21,275 nt of DNA from Folioceros fuciformis (Eukaryota > Anthocerotophyta > Anthocerotopsida > Anthocerotales), in contig JBNGIO010006418.1 of the NCBI GenBank assembly GCA_049999805.1, positions 1 to 21,275 on the forward strand. The letters run 5' to 3'. Below, in pieces: positions 9,050 to 18,940 of the stretch. Both the position numbers and the translations under genes were made by a program. The first letter of the stretch is position 1, and every line of letters starts with the position of its first letter. Below the pieces are notes generated by a model. The model was given only the letters and a program-made list of their open reading frames with translations, had not been told where the DNA came from and made no database searches.

Positions 9050-9245
9050 GTGTTCCATGCCGAGACCATCTCGTCGGCGCTGATGTCGCTGCGCCTGTAC
9101 ACTGCGCTCCATGCCGAGGTCATCCCGTCGGCGCTGATGCCGCTGCACCTGCACACGACGCTCCATGTCGAGGCCATCCCGTTGGCGTTGATGCCGCTGC
9201 GCCTACACACGGCGCTCCAGGCCGAGGCCATCCCCTCGGCGCTCC
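9050..9245 (+). repeat. 54-bp tandem repeat, about 3.6 copies
   Basis: Units begin at 9050, 9104, 9158 and 9212 (partial) with the shared core GCGCTCCATGCCGAGG. Because 54 is a multiple of 3, each frame gives an 18-residue repeat, and both strands contain open frames through it. I regard those frames as a by-product of the repeat. The array is GC-rich, in contrast to the AT-rich LTR beside it. Confidence 0.85.
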
Positions 9246-9290
9246 AATCCAGCAACCGTCGGCACTCCAATCCAGCAACCCGTCGGTGCT
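9236..9290 (+). repeat. Short tandem repeat of about 24-25 bp, two copies
   Basis: CTCCAATCCAGCAACC followed by CGTCGG occurs twice in a row directly after the 54-bp array, and a third, diverged start (GTGCTCCACC) follows. Confidence 0.7.
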
Positions 9291-9441
9291 CCACCTCAAC
9301 GCTGGTTGGTGTCGGATTTTGCCGTTGGTGCTGATTGCTGACCTATTGTTTATTGTTATGTGTAGATTACAGGTGCGCTCCGGTGCGGGTGCTGTTGTGT
9401 GCCCCCCCGCACTCCATGCCGGAGGAATTACCGGAAAGAAT

Positions 9442-10624
9442 ATGGCCAGGAAAACATCGGCACGCTCTCTTAGCGTGGCTAAAAGAAGAAAAATGGCAGC
9501 AAGGCATGAAAGGGAGGCACTTAGCAAGGAGGCTGCCCGTGCTCGCATGTATTGGTACCGTGATGCCTTGCTGCGGGGTGATAATATCCCAAAACATAGG
9601 CCTGGTCATTTGATAGAGGATCCGAATTTTGATATTGATTTTCTTCAAGTATGTGCCAAATCCGCTAACATAGGTGAAGATATGGTCGATGAAGAGGAGG
9701 ACTTGCTAATCATACAAGTCCATGTAGAGAACGTTGAAGTGGTGATGGAGGAGGTCGAACAGGCTGGTAAGAGAATAAGCCTAAAATAAATTGTACCAAT
9801 AGTATTATTGCATAATGCTAGCAAGTGATGTTTTTGTAGATGATCCTTGTCGGCAATTATCTCCCACTCATTCCAAAAGCAGAAACTCAACAAGTGAAGA
9901 CTCAAGAGTCGTGTCACAATATCCAGGATATGATAACTTCGATGTCGAAGAAGATGATACGTCAGAGGAGTCCTGGGGCACCATGAAGGATAATGTGACC
10001 TCCCAGCCGGTTGTATGTGAGGGGAGCTCGAGCTGGAGATCGCACCCAAGTGCAAATAGCCCCCACCTTAAAGATGTGGAGGCTAGCAAAGGGAAGCCTC
10101 TTGTGAAAAAAGAGAACAATGGAAATGAGAAGAGTGAGTAGGAAAATAGGTAGGGGTACCTATATATGTAAGCTAAAAAGCTAGCATTTTTCCTAATAAA
10201 AATCTACTTCTATTGTAGGTGTAGATAAATGTGTAGGCACAAGCCATGTGAGGTTTGTCATACCACTACAAGTGACCCAAGGAAAAACAAGTACAAAAAG
10301 GAAAGTACTAACTTCCTATTTACCAACTGAGAATCTATTTAAGGCTACTTACATGATATTTCCAAGGGAACCAGATGACCATGAGGTTCCCATGGAGTAT
10401 GTATGTGACAAGAAAGGAATAAAAATGATATGGTTAGGTGCATCCCCATGTGAAGAATATGGAGAACATACTAAACACCTATATAGTAAGTGTCATAACC
10501 ACTTAACTAAGTTATTCACATTATTTTTGTCACTTAACCAATGGACCTTGATGTAGGATCTTTTTGGGCATTAGAGAGAGAGAATAAGGAGTACAATGAA
10601 GACTACTTAGGGTTTAGGGTTTAG
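9442..10624 (+). CDS. Antisense four-exon gene inside E2, 317 codons, function unknown
   Basis: Exons are 9442-9766, 9840-10133, 10219-10485 and 10557-10624. Introns have donors GTAAGA, GTGAGT and GTAAGT and acceptors TTTTTGTAG, TATTGTAG and TTGATGTAG, with sizes of 73, 85 and 71 bp. All three are phase 1, and the spliced length (954 nt) is one open frame ending in TAG 10622-10624. I chose ATG 9442 for its A at -3 and G at +4 and the basic start; an in-frame ATG at 9358 is an alternative. The protein has a basic N-terminus (KRRK, nuclear-signal-like), an Ala/Arg-rich helix, acidic patches (VDEEEDLL, DVEEDDTSEES), a Ser-rich middle and a more globular C-terminal third. I recognise no family. 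It converges on pol, whose stop lies 41 bp away, and is antisense to the genomic RNA, which would protect its introns from removal during retrotransposition. Splicing is inferred, not observed. Confidence 0.6.
10607..10624 (+). repeat. Short telomere-like repeat (TTTAGGG type)
   Basis: TTAGGGTTTAGGGTTTAG, about 2.5 units of the plant telomere motif, forms the last codons and stop of the antisense gene. It is short enough to be chance. Confidence 0.5.
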
Positions 10625-10665
10625 AAGCTGAACTTGAAATGCTAGATGATCTATGTGGTTTATAA

Positions 10666-13600
10666 TTAGATAAACTTGACAGCTAGATTAGTGGTAAATT
10701 CACATATTCCTAAACTTTTCATATGCTTAAGGTGTAAATCCTTGCCCAATGACTTTGTCAATAAATCAGCTGGATTTTCCTGGGTTTGTATATAATTTAT
10801 ATCTATTGTTTTATTTTCTAACATCTCACGTATGTAATGATATTCAACAGCTATATGCTTAGTCCTAAAGTGGAAGACAGTGTTTCTAGCTAAGGCTATT
10901 GCTCCCTAACTATCACTGAACAGAGGTGTGGGCTCATTTTGAGGATAACGCATTCACTTAATGCTAACCTACTCTAGACTATATCTTTGGAGACTGAGGT
11001 TAGAACTCTATACTCTGACTTAGTACTTGACAAAGCAATAGTTGGTTGTTTCTTACTTGACCATGAGATAGGAGCACCTCCAAGTAGTGGAACGTAGCCA
11101 AATACAGATTTTCGGCTGTCTGGGTCTCCAGCATAGTCAGCATCGGCATATGCTGTTAAATTTAACTTGGATATGCCGGATGTATGCTTATACATTAGTC
11201 TTGTGTGCATAGTCCCTTTGAGATACCTGGAAATCCTCTTGACACATAGCCAGTGTTGTCTTCCAAGGTTCTCCAAAAATTATGAGACTACACTAACTTC
11301 AAAAGATATATCAGGTCTTGTGAAGTTACTTAAATATATTGAAGTACCAACAGCATGTCTGTATGGTACTGCTGACATCTCGGCTTTCTCAACATCACTC
11401 TTAGGGCTCATATCTATAGTGAGCCTTATGCCACTAGGAAATGGTGTGGCTACCGGGTTAGCGTCCTCAAGTCCAAACTTGGCTAAACTTTCCTTTATAT
11501 ATTTTGTCTGAAGTAAGGAAATGGATTTGTTACCTCTATCCCTTATAATATTCACTCCAAGAGCATAATTAAGTTCTCCCAAGTCTGTCATTTCATAGTG
11601 ACTTCTTAACCAAGCCTTTATTTCAGCCAGGTGGGAGAGTGAGGATGATGCTAAAAATAAGTCATCCACATAAAGTAAAAGATAAACTGTATATTGTTTT
11701 GTCTTTAATATATACAAGCTTGCATCAGCTTTGCTTTGTATAAAGCCATATTTGATGAGTTTGCCATGTATATCCTTGTTCCATTCCTTTCCAAATTGTT
11801 TTAGGCTATATAGACCTTTTATTAATCTACATACCATATTTTCCTTGCCTTTGACCTCATATCCCTCAGGTTGCTTCATGTACATTTCTTCTTGAATGCG
11901 TCCATGCAAATAAGCAGTTTTCACATCCATCATATGAAGATGTAAATCATGTTGAGCAAATAAGGCAATTATAATTCGTAGAGAGGCAAACTTTGCTATT
12001 GGAGCATAGGTAGCCCAAGGTATGTAATCTAAACCTGGTATCTGGGTAAAACCTCTAGCTACTAGTCTTGCCTTATATCTCTCAATGGAACCATCGCCCT
12101 TACGTTTGATTTTGAAGACCCATTTGCTCCCAACTACTTTTCTTCCTTTTGGTGGTTTGACTAATTTCCATGTAGAGTTCTTAACTAGGGAGTCATACTC
12201 AGAGTCCACTGCAGCTTTCCATAAATCCTTCTTAGGAGAGGAAAAAGCTTGTTTAATGGTTAGTGGCTCTTTAGGATCAATTGTAGCTTTATAAACAGAT
12301 TGATGAAAATGGGAGAAAGGTGACGAGGGATCATCAAAGGTGGTAAGGTATCCTAATGGTGGTTCCTTCCAACCTACGGGCCCTAAGACAGCAGGTCTGG
12401 TTCTTAGGTTGTACCTTGGTGCAGGTTGTGCATCTTCGTTGACGACTTGTTCTAAAGAGTTTTCTTCTTCTTCAGATGCTTCAGGAGCTAGTTCAACTAT
12501 AGGGGGAACTGGCTGATCTGCATCCAAATATTCAGGCTTGGAAAAGTCATCATCCGGGATATCATGAATATCGTCAAGGTGTTGAGGAATTTCCATGTAT
12601 GGATCTAGAGTCGTGGGTCGTCGTGGAGAAGGTGGCTCCTCCTCCTCCTGCAATATAGGTTCAACCGAAGGGGAGGAAGGAGAGTAATGAAGACTAATAA
12701 ATTCATCATCATCAAAGGATGAGGATAGATGATTGTCGTCTGGGACAAAGACAGGAGATCGTGAATTCACTAGAGATAATATGGGTGACTCATGAAAAGT
12801 AACGCTGCGGGCGTAAATGAGTCTCCTAGTAGCTGGGTCAAATAATTTGTATCCTTTGATACCTTCTGTATAGCCAATAAAAACATATTTGGCAGCCTTA
12901 TCATCTAACTTCTTGCGTTGTGATTTAGGAATATAAACATACGCCGTACAACCAATAACCCGAAAGGTGGTCAATGGAAGGCTTTCTTCCAGTGAATGCT
13001 TCATAAGGTGTCATACCTTTAACCGCTGAGGTTGGTAGTCTATTAATGAGATATGTTGCTGTTATAATTGCTTCAACCCAATATGGTTTAATTAAACTAG
13101 CTTGGGAGAGCAAGCAACCTGTCATCTCTTGATGGCGTAGGTTCTTATTTTCAGCTACGCCATTTTGCTGAGGTGTATATACCACTGTAAGTTGTTGAGC
13201 AATACCTTGAGCTCGACAAAAATCAGTAAAAGCATTTGATATAAACTCGCCTCCATTATCAGAACGGAGGGTCTTAAGTTTCTTCTCTGTAAGTCTCTCT
13301 GCCCACATCATATAATCCTTAAAGCACTTAAAAGCTTCACTTTTGTGCTTGAGGATGTATGTTGTGGTAAAGCGAGAGAAATCGTCGATGAAAGTAATGA
13401 AGTATCTGCAACCGTTGAAGGAAGGTGCAGAAATTGGGCCACAAATGTCGGTGTCAACTATCTCTAGGGGTACCTTAGCCCGCTGGGGAGAGTTGTTTTG
13501 GAAAGGTGCTTGATGTCTTTTAGTGAGGACACAAGCTTCACACCATGATAATGGTTCTATCTTATTAAGAGAAGGGTTTCTATAAAGGTTTCCCTTAGAC

Positions 13601-15130
13601 ATTTGTATAAGATTTTGGCTGTTAAGATGTCCTAATCTACAATGCCAAAGTACAGTTGTATTGGAGGTGACAGAATTCTGGGAAGCTACATTAATTCTAT
13701 CATGTGAGGGTCCCACTTGGACGGACAGTTTATATAACCCGTCCTTCATAGTGCCTGTGCAGATGTTGAGGGACTCACTAGGAGAGTAAGTAAGGATACA
13801 ACTATCTGCATCTAAAATAACCTGCATATTATGTTTTGTACATAAACTAGCAGCTGACACTAAATTTTTACACATGGATGGTACATGAAGGACGTTGGAA
13901 AGAAGGAGAGTGTGACCTGAAGAACATCTGAGTTTAACTGAACCTACACCTAAAATGGGGAGGTTATGGTCATCGCCCAGTAAGACAGTCTGGTGTCCTG
14001 TAGCTGGCGAATATGACTCATATAATTGTTTATTATGACAGATGTGTGAAGTGGCTCCACTATCCAGGTACCAATATGGGTTTGTTGACTTTGATGAAGC
14101 CAAGCATACAGTAAGAGCCGAAGGTGTTGTGGAAGATGGCTTCTTCATAGCAACATGAGCTCCAGGTGTGGCCTCTTTTCTGGGCTCGCCGTTCTTTTTC
14201 TTATAACAGTCCTTTTCCAATTGGGATCCTGCACCAATTTCAAATGATGCCTTTCTTCTTGGTACCTCTTGCAAGTGTTGAAGAAGAAGTCTCTCGTCTC
14301 CGAGAGTTGTTATTGGAACTCTGGGGTCATAGGGAAGTAGAACCTCGGCCTCTACCTCGTCCTCTTCCATTGCCCCTTTCAGTGAACATCACCTGTTGCT
14401 TATTGGTTTTGGAGTGTCGCCGAGTGGATTCCTCTTGCATCAACGCTCCTATTAGTTTGGCGATGCTGAGCTTAATGTCTGTTTGTGGATTCTTGTCTGC
14501 CTCCCTTCTAGCGTTGCGCAAGATAGCATTTTGAGTTGTGACAAAAGCTCTATATGACGGCGGCAAAGAAGATAGAAGGATGACATATGCTTCCAACTCA
14601 TGGACAAGAATGCCACTTGCAGCTTCAAGTTGAGATCTCGCCAGTCGAAAAGCACTTATATGGTGTTCAATGGAATCAGACTCCTTCATTTGAAGGTTGC
14701 GGAAATTACGGGAGGCAGCAACGATACTCATAAGATCCATTGAGGAGTAGAGTTGAGCAAGGTGAATCCACATGTCGTGGGAGGTCTTTGCATGACCTAC
14801 TTGTATCACCATCTACTCCGAAAGTCCATTGATTATAAGGTCTTGCGCCTTCTCGTCCCTGGCGTCCCAGGAAGTTCGAAGGTGTGCTTCAAAAACTTCA
14901 GTGGGTCTAGGGAGCCTTCCTTCGACTATTTCCCAGAGATCTCGTTGTCGTAAAGCTCCTTTCATCCGTATAGCCCAAACATAATAATTCTTTCCATTGA
15001 ACCTGTCCTTCTCTTTAAAGCTATCACCATAATGATTAATCAAAGTATGATTAGTATTTCCAGGAGGATCCATCCTGGGAGTGTTTGGTGACGCTGAAAC
15101 TTCTTCTTCGTCGTTAAATACTCCAGCCAT
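10666..15130 (-). pseudogene. Copia gag-pol of E2, broken by stops and frameshifts
   Basis: Reading starts at ATG 15130 and ends at TAA 10666. Visible in order: gag with KDRFNG and an RG-rich linker; a damaged zinc knuckle near 14200 (only the end, EKDC, reads in the pol frame); protease WYLDSGATSH (D at 14064-14062); LWHCRLGH and CEAC; an integrase core with D, D35E spacing (VDTD, RSDNGGEF, QNGVAEN); RT with MMDV and LLYVDD; RNase H with YADADY, SSTKSEY and a final HFRTKHI segment. Breaks: TAG 14815-14813, frameshifts near 14340 and 14200, a one-base shift near 12965, TAA 11282-11280, TAG 10976-10974, a one-base shift near 10950, TAG 10908-10906. Expression of a full polyprotein is not possible. 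The extra DNA of E2 begins only after the pol stop. Confidence 0.92.
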
Positions 15131-15140
15131 AGAAGGCGAT

Positions 15141-15725
15141 CTAGAGGACTAAGCCTCGTCGGTATAGCTTTTCATCTTCTCTATTGCATGATCGAAACTC
15201 CTCCCTTGGGTAATAACTTGCAATAGGAGATGACGACCTGCTTGGAAATTCCTGCACATCTATAAACTTAGAGAGAGTGGACACCTTTGTCCTTAGTTCA
15301 GTTAGTTCTCCCTTGAGATCAAGATGTTGGATTCTAAGAGATGATAGTTGTCTATCTAGGTCGTCAATTTTTTGAGTTTCTATGTCTTGGCCTTGTAGAC
15401 TATAAGAATTAGGAGTGTTAGTACCAGCTCTCAAATTCGGGATATGTTGGATTGCTAGCTCTAATGCTTTGACGTGAATAGGGCTAAGAAATTCTAGCAA
15501 ATTACGTCTAGCTAGCTCAATCAACTTCCCTTGATCTGGTTTTGAAATTAGAATGAATGCAATGAAGTTAGCTATGCAAGAAGAGGTTTCATCAATCTCT
15601 CCTGCTATGATATGTGAACTTCTATTGCTTCTAATGTTCTTGCTCCTAGCTTGTTCTTGTTGTCTTGTAGGGCAATCTCTTTTCTTTATTCTAGATCTCC
15701 TCCTACTAAGGGAATACACTTCCAT
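15141..15725 (-). CDS. Leader ORF upstream of gag in E2, 194 codons, unknown function
   Basis: This ORF lies between the PBS (15918) and gag (15130), sense to the element. It starts at ATG 15725 in the context TTCCATGG, just after a run of eight C on that strand, and ends at TAG 15141, only 10 nt before the gag ATG and in another frame. The N-terminus is very basic (SRRRSRIKKR); a helical middle is followed by a heptad-like segment (DDLDRQLSSLRIQHLDLKGEL) and a Ser/Arg-rich tail (FPSRSSSP). It is intact although gag-pol beside it is broken. The E1 leader ORF has the same place and layout. The tight spacing suggests translation of gag by re-initiation or leaky scanning. I recognise no family; chance is less likely at this length in AT-rich sequence. 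Confidence 0.5.
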   Translation of the reverse strand: MEVYSLSRRRSRIKKRDCPTRQQEQARSKNIRSNRSSHIIAGEIDETSSCIANFIAFILISKPDQGKLIELARRNLLEFLSPIHVKALELAIQHIPNLRAGTNTPNSYSLQGQDIETQKIDDLDRQLSSLRIQHLDLKGELTELRTKVSTLSKFIDVQEFPSRSSSPIASYYPREEFRSCNREDEKLYRRGLVL

Positions 15726-15917
15726 GGAAGGGGGGGGAAAAGGAATTAGTGCATAAAAGCATTATAAGAAAACATATATACGCATGAGAAGAAAACATAG
15801 AAGAGCAGCAATTCTAGAATGAACACAATCCATCTAGCAAGGTGCTAGATTGGAAAATGCCTCCTAGATGAGCTCCTTAGATGCTTGAAGCTGCACTCGC
15901 ATAATGGAGAGCAAGAT

Positions 15918-15929
15918 GCTCTGATACCA
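15918..15929 (-). other. Primer-binding site of E2 (initiator tRNA-Met)
   Basis: In element orientation TGGTATCAGAGC follows the LTR end TTTTCATCA with no spacer, the same site as in E1. Confidence 0.93.
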
Positions 15930-16000
15930 TGATGAAAATCATGCCTTGCTCTTAGATGCAAAAGATAGAATGCAATGAATTAAAGAGAAAAGTACAAGCC

Positions 16001-16008
16001 TTTATATA
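16001..16008 (-). promoter_or_regulatory. TATA box of E2
   Basis: The minus strand reads TATATAAAGG in the middle of the 5' LTR. It is identical in the 3' LTR and is the likely core promoter for the element RNA. Confidence 0.65.
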
Positions 16009-16043
16009 GGCTAGGTGGTTGAGGTTGTTAGGTGGTTACAACT

Positions 16044-16091
16044 ATAAGTAGTTGTAACCATAAGTAGTTATAACCATAAGTAGTTATAACT
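16044..16091 (-). promoter_or_regulatory. Three 16-bp repeats upstream of the E2 TATA box, enhancer-like
   Basis: Units at 16044-16059, 16060-16075 and 16076-16091 (ATAAGTAGTTrTAACy). The array ends about 36 bp upstream of the TATA box in element orientation. Tandem U3 repeats act as transcriptional enhancers in copia elements such as Tnt1 and Tto1; the role here is inferred from position. Confidence 0.55.
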
Positions 16092-16213
16092 AATGTAACA
16101 ACTAATACCTAGAGCAACTAAATAGGTAACTACCTAATGCCCTAGATGATAATATAATGTTTAAAGTGATGTGGCCCTAATGAATAGTGCCCTAAATTAG
16201 ATATATTTCATCA

Positions 16214-16218
16214 CACCC
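16214..16218. repeat. Target site duplication of E2, right copy
   Basis: CACCC follows the LTR end TCATCA and matches 8321-8325. Confidence 0.85.
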
Positions 16219-18351
16219 CACCTCACAGTGAATCACCATTTCTCGGAGCATGTATGTTCGTGAGCACCTTGATACTCCAGGACATAGCGGGAGCATAGTT
16301 GGCTCCTATCCCGACCTCGATGACCCCGTTCGCAATGAGGAGGAGAATATTGAAATCGAGCAGCTCTCCGAAATTGAGCCCCCATCGGTGCACCAAGTTG
16401 CCCAAGTTCCCCAGGCAGTGGAACCACCAGTGCACCAACCTGCTGCTCAAATGGGTCCATTGCTCTCTCCGACCATCGTTGCAGGCCAAGCACCAATTTC
16501 TCAAGCCGCTACTGCACCCGGAGTAACTAACCCCACTCTTGCTAGAGTAAATCCACCAGCCGCCATACCTGAGAGGTGTCAATCCTCAAGAGCTCGCCGC
16601 CGTCTTGCTTACCTTGACGATTACCATGTGCCGGGTCTTGCTCTATCCCAACCTGCTGTAGCAGATCCGGCCCCAATTGTTCCCGACATGGACAATCTGC
16701 TTGCAGAGACAGATACTAAGACCGACACTACTCCTGCCACCCTCATGGCAAGGGCAATGCTGGCCGCAACTCACGTCCTGGAACCAGCAACTCTCGAAGC
16801 AGGACTCGCATCACTTGACAAGGAAGGATGGATGAAGGCAGTTCAGCACGAATATGACTCCATGATTCAGTTGAAGACATGGGTGCTCACCCCACTTCCT
16901 CTTGGTGCAAGGCAATTAAATGCAAGTGGACATTCAGACGTAAGTTGAAGTCTGACGGAACCATAGAAAGACTCAAAGCAAGGCTCGTGGTGAAGGGCTA
17001 CAGCCAAAGGCCTGGCCTTGGTTATGGAGATAACATCTACGCACCTGTGGTGACTGCTCAATCAGTTAGGTTCCTCCTGGCAATCGCGGCTGAGTACGAT
17101 CTTGACGTGCATCAGCTCGACATTTCAACAACCTTCCTTTATGCCACACTGAGGGAAGAAATTTACATGGAGCAACCACCAATGTATGTGGATCCCAAGA
17201 GACCTACCTGGGTCTGCAAGCTGCTCAAGGGCCTATACGGCCTTAAGCAATCACCAGCTGAATTTTATGTGCTGATTGATGGCCACCTCATTCAATTTGG
17301 CTTTGTCAAGACCTTAGTAGACCAGAACTTATACTTGCTGCGAAGAGGAGACAAATTCTTGGCGTTGGCCTTGTATGTTGACGACTGCATCGTGTTCACC
17401 AATGACTTAGGAAAGCTGCTTGTAGACGTAAAGGAGATGCTTGCTGCCAAGTTCAAAATGAGAGATCTTGGACCCCTGGAATTCTGTCTTGGTGTGCAGA
17501 TTTGTCGAAACAGAGAAGCAGGCACCTTGACTCTCCTTCAATCTAAGTACGTGCTCGAAATTCTGGATAATTTCAAGCTAGCAGATGCTCATCTTGCCCC
17601 AACTCTGCTTCCAATTGGAGTGAAGCTTAGAGCTGACGACTGCCGCACTACCGAAGTTGAAAAAGAGGACATGGCCAAGGTGCCATACCTGAGCGCCGTT
17701 GGTAGCCTCATCTACCTCCATGGTTGGACACGTTACGACATCTTCTATGCTGCTTCTGCTGTTGCACAATTTATGTCTAACCCTGGAAGGGCACACTGGA
17801 TGTGCGTAAAGAAGATCTACCGGTACCTGAAGGGCACCACTCACTTTGGAATCATCTACAAGAGATCCACCGATGGCAAGCTCAACTTTGAGGGCTGGGC
17901 AGATGCGGACTGGGCGTCCGGCCTTGATGCCCGGCAAAGTATTGCAGCTTATGTTTTCACCCTCGATGGCTCTGCAGTCTCATGGTCAAGCAAGAAGCTT
18001 GCTACCATCTAATTGTCAAGTGTAGAGAGCGAATACGGAGCATTGTCAAAGGCAGGTCGAGAGGTCATTCATTATAGACAGATCTTGAAGGATCTCGGCC
18101 ATGAGCAGTCTGACCCCACCATTCTAACAATATCCTTGACTGAGGGTGACAGGTTCCATGCCAGAACCAAGCACATAGAAGTAGCCTACCCCTTCATCAG
18201 GCAATTGGTAGCTAAGAGCATCGTAAAAATAGTCTGTCCCCACAGAGTCCAATCTCGCGACATGCTCACAAAGTCCCCACCTAGGATCCGTCATGAGTCA
18301 CTTACAGCATCCCTAGGACTAGTGGACACTGCAAACAAGGAACGTTCATGA
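16219..18351 (+). pseudogene. E3 integrase C-terminus, RT and RNase H, broken
   Basis: The frame opens across the E2 site with one TGA (about 16229), then ITISRSMYVREH, a Pro-rich linker, and the RT start LDKEGWMKAVQHEYDSM. A frameshift of about one base near 16911 moves reading to the next frame (AIKCKWTFRRKL). RT shows QLDI and ALYVDDC (YVDD at 17374-17385). RNase H shows WADADWAS, TAA at 18010-18012 where a Ser or similar residue is expected, SSVESEY and FHARTKHIEV, ending at TGA 18349-18351. The usual CDN segment between SESEY and HART is missing (reads TILTISLTEG), so one catalytic Asp is lost by a small deletion. Confidence 0.9.
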
Positions 18352-18361
18352 GATGGCTGAG

Positions 18362-18372
18362 ACCAGCGGGAG
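18362..18372 (+). other. Polypurine tract of E3
   Basis: ACCAGCGGGAG directly precedes TGTTGAAG, the LTR start, 21 nt after the pol stop. The spacing leaves no room for an extra 3' gene in E3. Confidence 0.7.
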
Positions 18373-18551
18373 TGTTGAAGACCCAGCTGACACTTAAACA
18401 GTTCACACACCACTCATGAACAATCACACCTCGTCATCATCCCTAAACCGTCGCACCTCCTCACCGATCACCTACACCTACACACACATGACCACAAGAG
18501 CATAAGTGTAACTATGTAATCTGTAAGAGAAATCTGCAATAAGAGAAAACA
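18373..18551 (+). repeat. 3' LTR of E3, right end uncertain
   Basis: The start TGTTGAAG is clear from the polypurine tract. The end is set at AGAAAACA (18551), the first good CA end after an AATAAG signal (18538-18543), giving about 179 bp. An end near 18577 is also possible. The 5' copy is outside the window, so this is provisional. Confidence 0.45.
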
Positions 18552-18940
18552 ATCGTACCTGCCATGTACTTTCTTAACGAAGCTACGAGCATGACAAGGA
18601 TACCTCGTGGACCTAATGGCGAGCTGCAATGGCAGTTAGCATGACTTTGTGCAGAGACTGTGGATGACCCACAATCTGGCTTTCGTCCACAAACTTGAAG
18701 GGCTGCCACCGTGTTACGATGCAAAAGAAAGGCCAATGCAGGGGCCGCGGACCTTCCCTGTTTTTGAAATATGACATCAGCAAGTACCAGTGAATGACGA
18801 CCAGCTGAATCGTGAATCGACAGCAGGCTCTTGGTGTTGGAGGAGCAGACCAAGACATGAACGCTTTGTTTACTTGGTGCTGAGACTATCAGACGGAAGC
18901 GCGAATCTGTCATCAACTGAATTAAAGGTTCCCCGCGCAC
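18512..18940 (-). pseudogene. Possible fragment of an F-box/kelch-like gene
   Basis: A 142-codon frame begins MRGEPLIQLMTDSRFRLIVSAPSK and continues SVHVLVCSSNTKSL. The pattern (a polar start, RFRLIV, then VxSxNTKS) resembles the strand of plant F-box/kelch proteins that leads into a YDSRTxxW repeat, which is how the gene at the right edge begins. After about residue 60 the resemblance continues better in another frame (18858-18613), and the end runs into the E3 LTR. I read it as a decayed relative of the edge gene on the same strand. The match rests on pattern only; it may be chance. Confidence 0.3.

Larger units (their letters stand above)
8326..16213 (-). mobile_element. Ty1/copia LTR retrotransposon E2 with extra antisense gene region
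   Basis: A complete element of 7,888 bp on the minus strand: 5' LTR (15930-16213), PBS (15918-15929), leader ORF (15725-15141), gag-pol (15130-10666), about 2 kb of extra DNA (10665-8622), polypurine tract, and 3' LTR (8326-8610). CACCC target duplications flank it, and the E3 frame is kept across it. LTRs differ by seven substitutions and one indel. The extra 2 kb holds an antisense spliced gene, a 54-bp repeat and a 5S-like segment; this is unusual for copia and makes E2 about 2.5 kb longer than a typical 5-kb member. Confidence 0.93.
15930..16213 (-). repeat. 5' LTR of E2 (284 bp)
   Basis: It begins TGATGAAAATCATGCC after the PBS and ends TTTCATCA before the CACCC target duplication. It differs from 8326-8610 by seven substitutions and one indel. 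Confidence 0.94.
16214..18551 (+). mobile_element. Copia element E3, right piece (RT, RNase H, 3' LTR)
   Basis: E3 resumes directly after the E2 target duplication, in the frame left at 8325, and runs through RT and RNase H to a polypurine tract and 3' LTR. The right limit depends on where the LTR ends, which I cannot fix with one copy. Confidence 0.85.

Noticed and set aside
8813-9548. Minus-strand ORFs of 94-142 codons through the 54-bp repeat
   Set aside because: A repeat whose period is a multiple of three keeps several frames open by itself; no domain seen.
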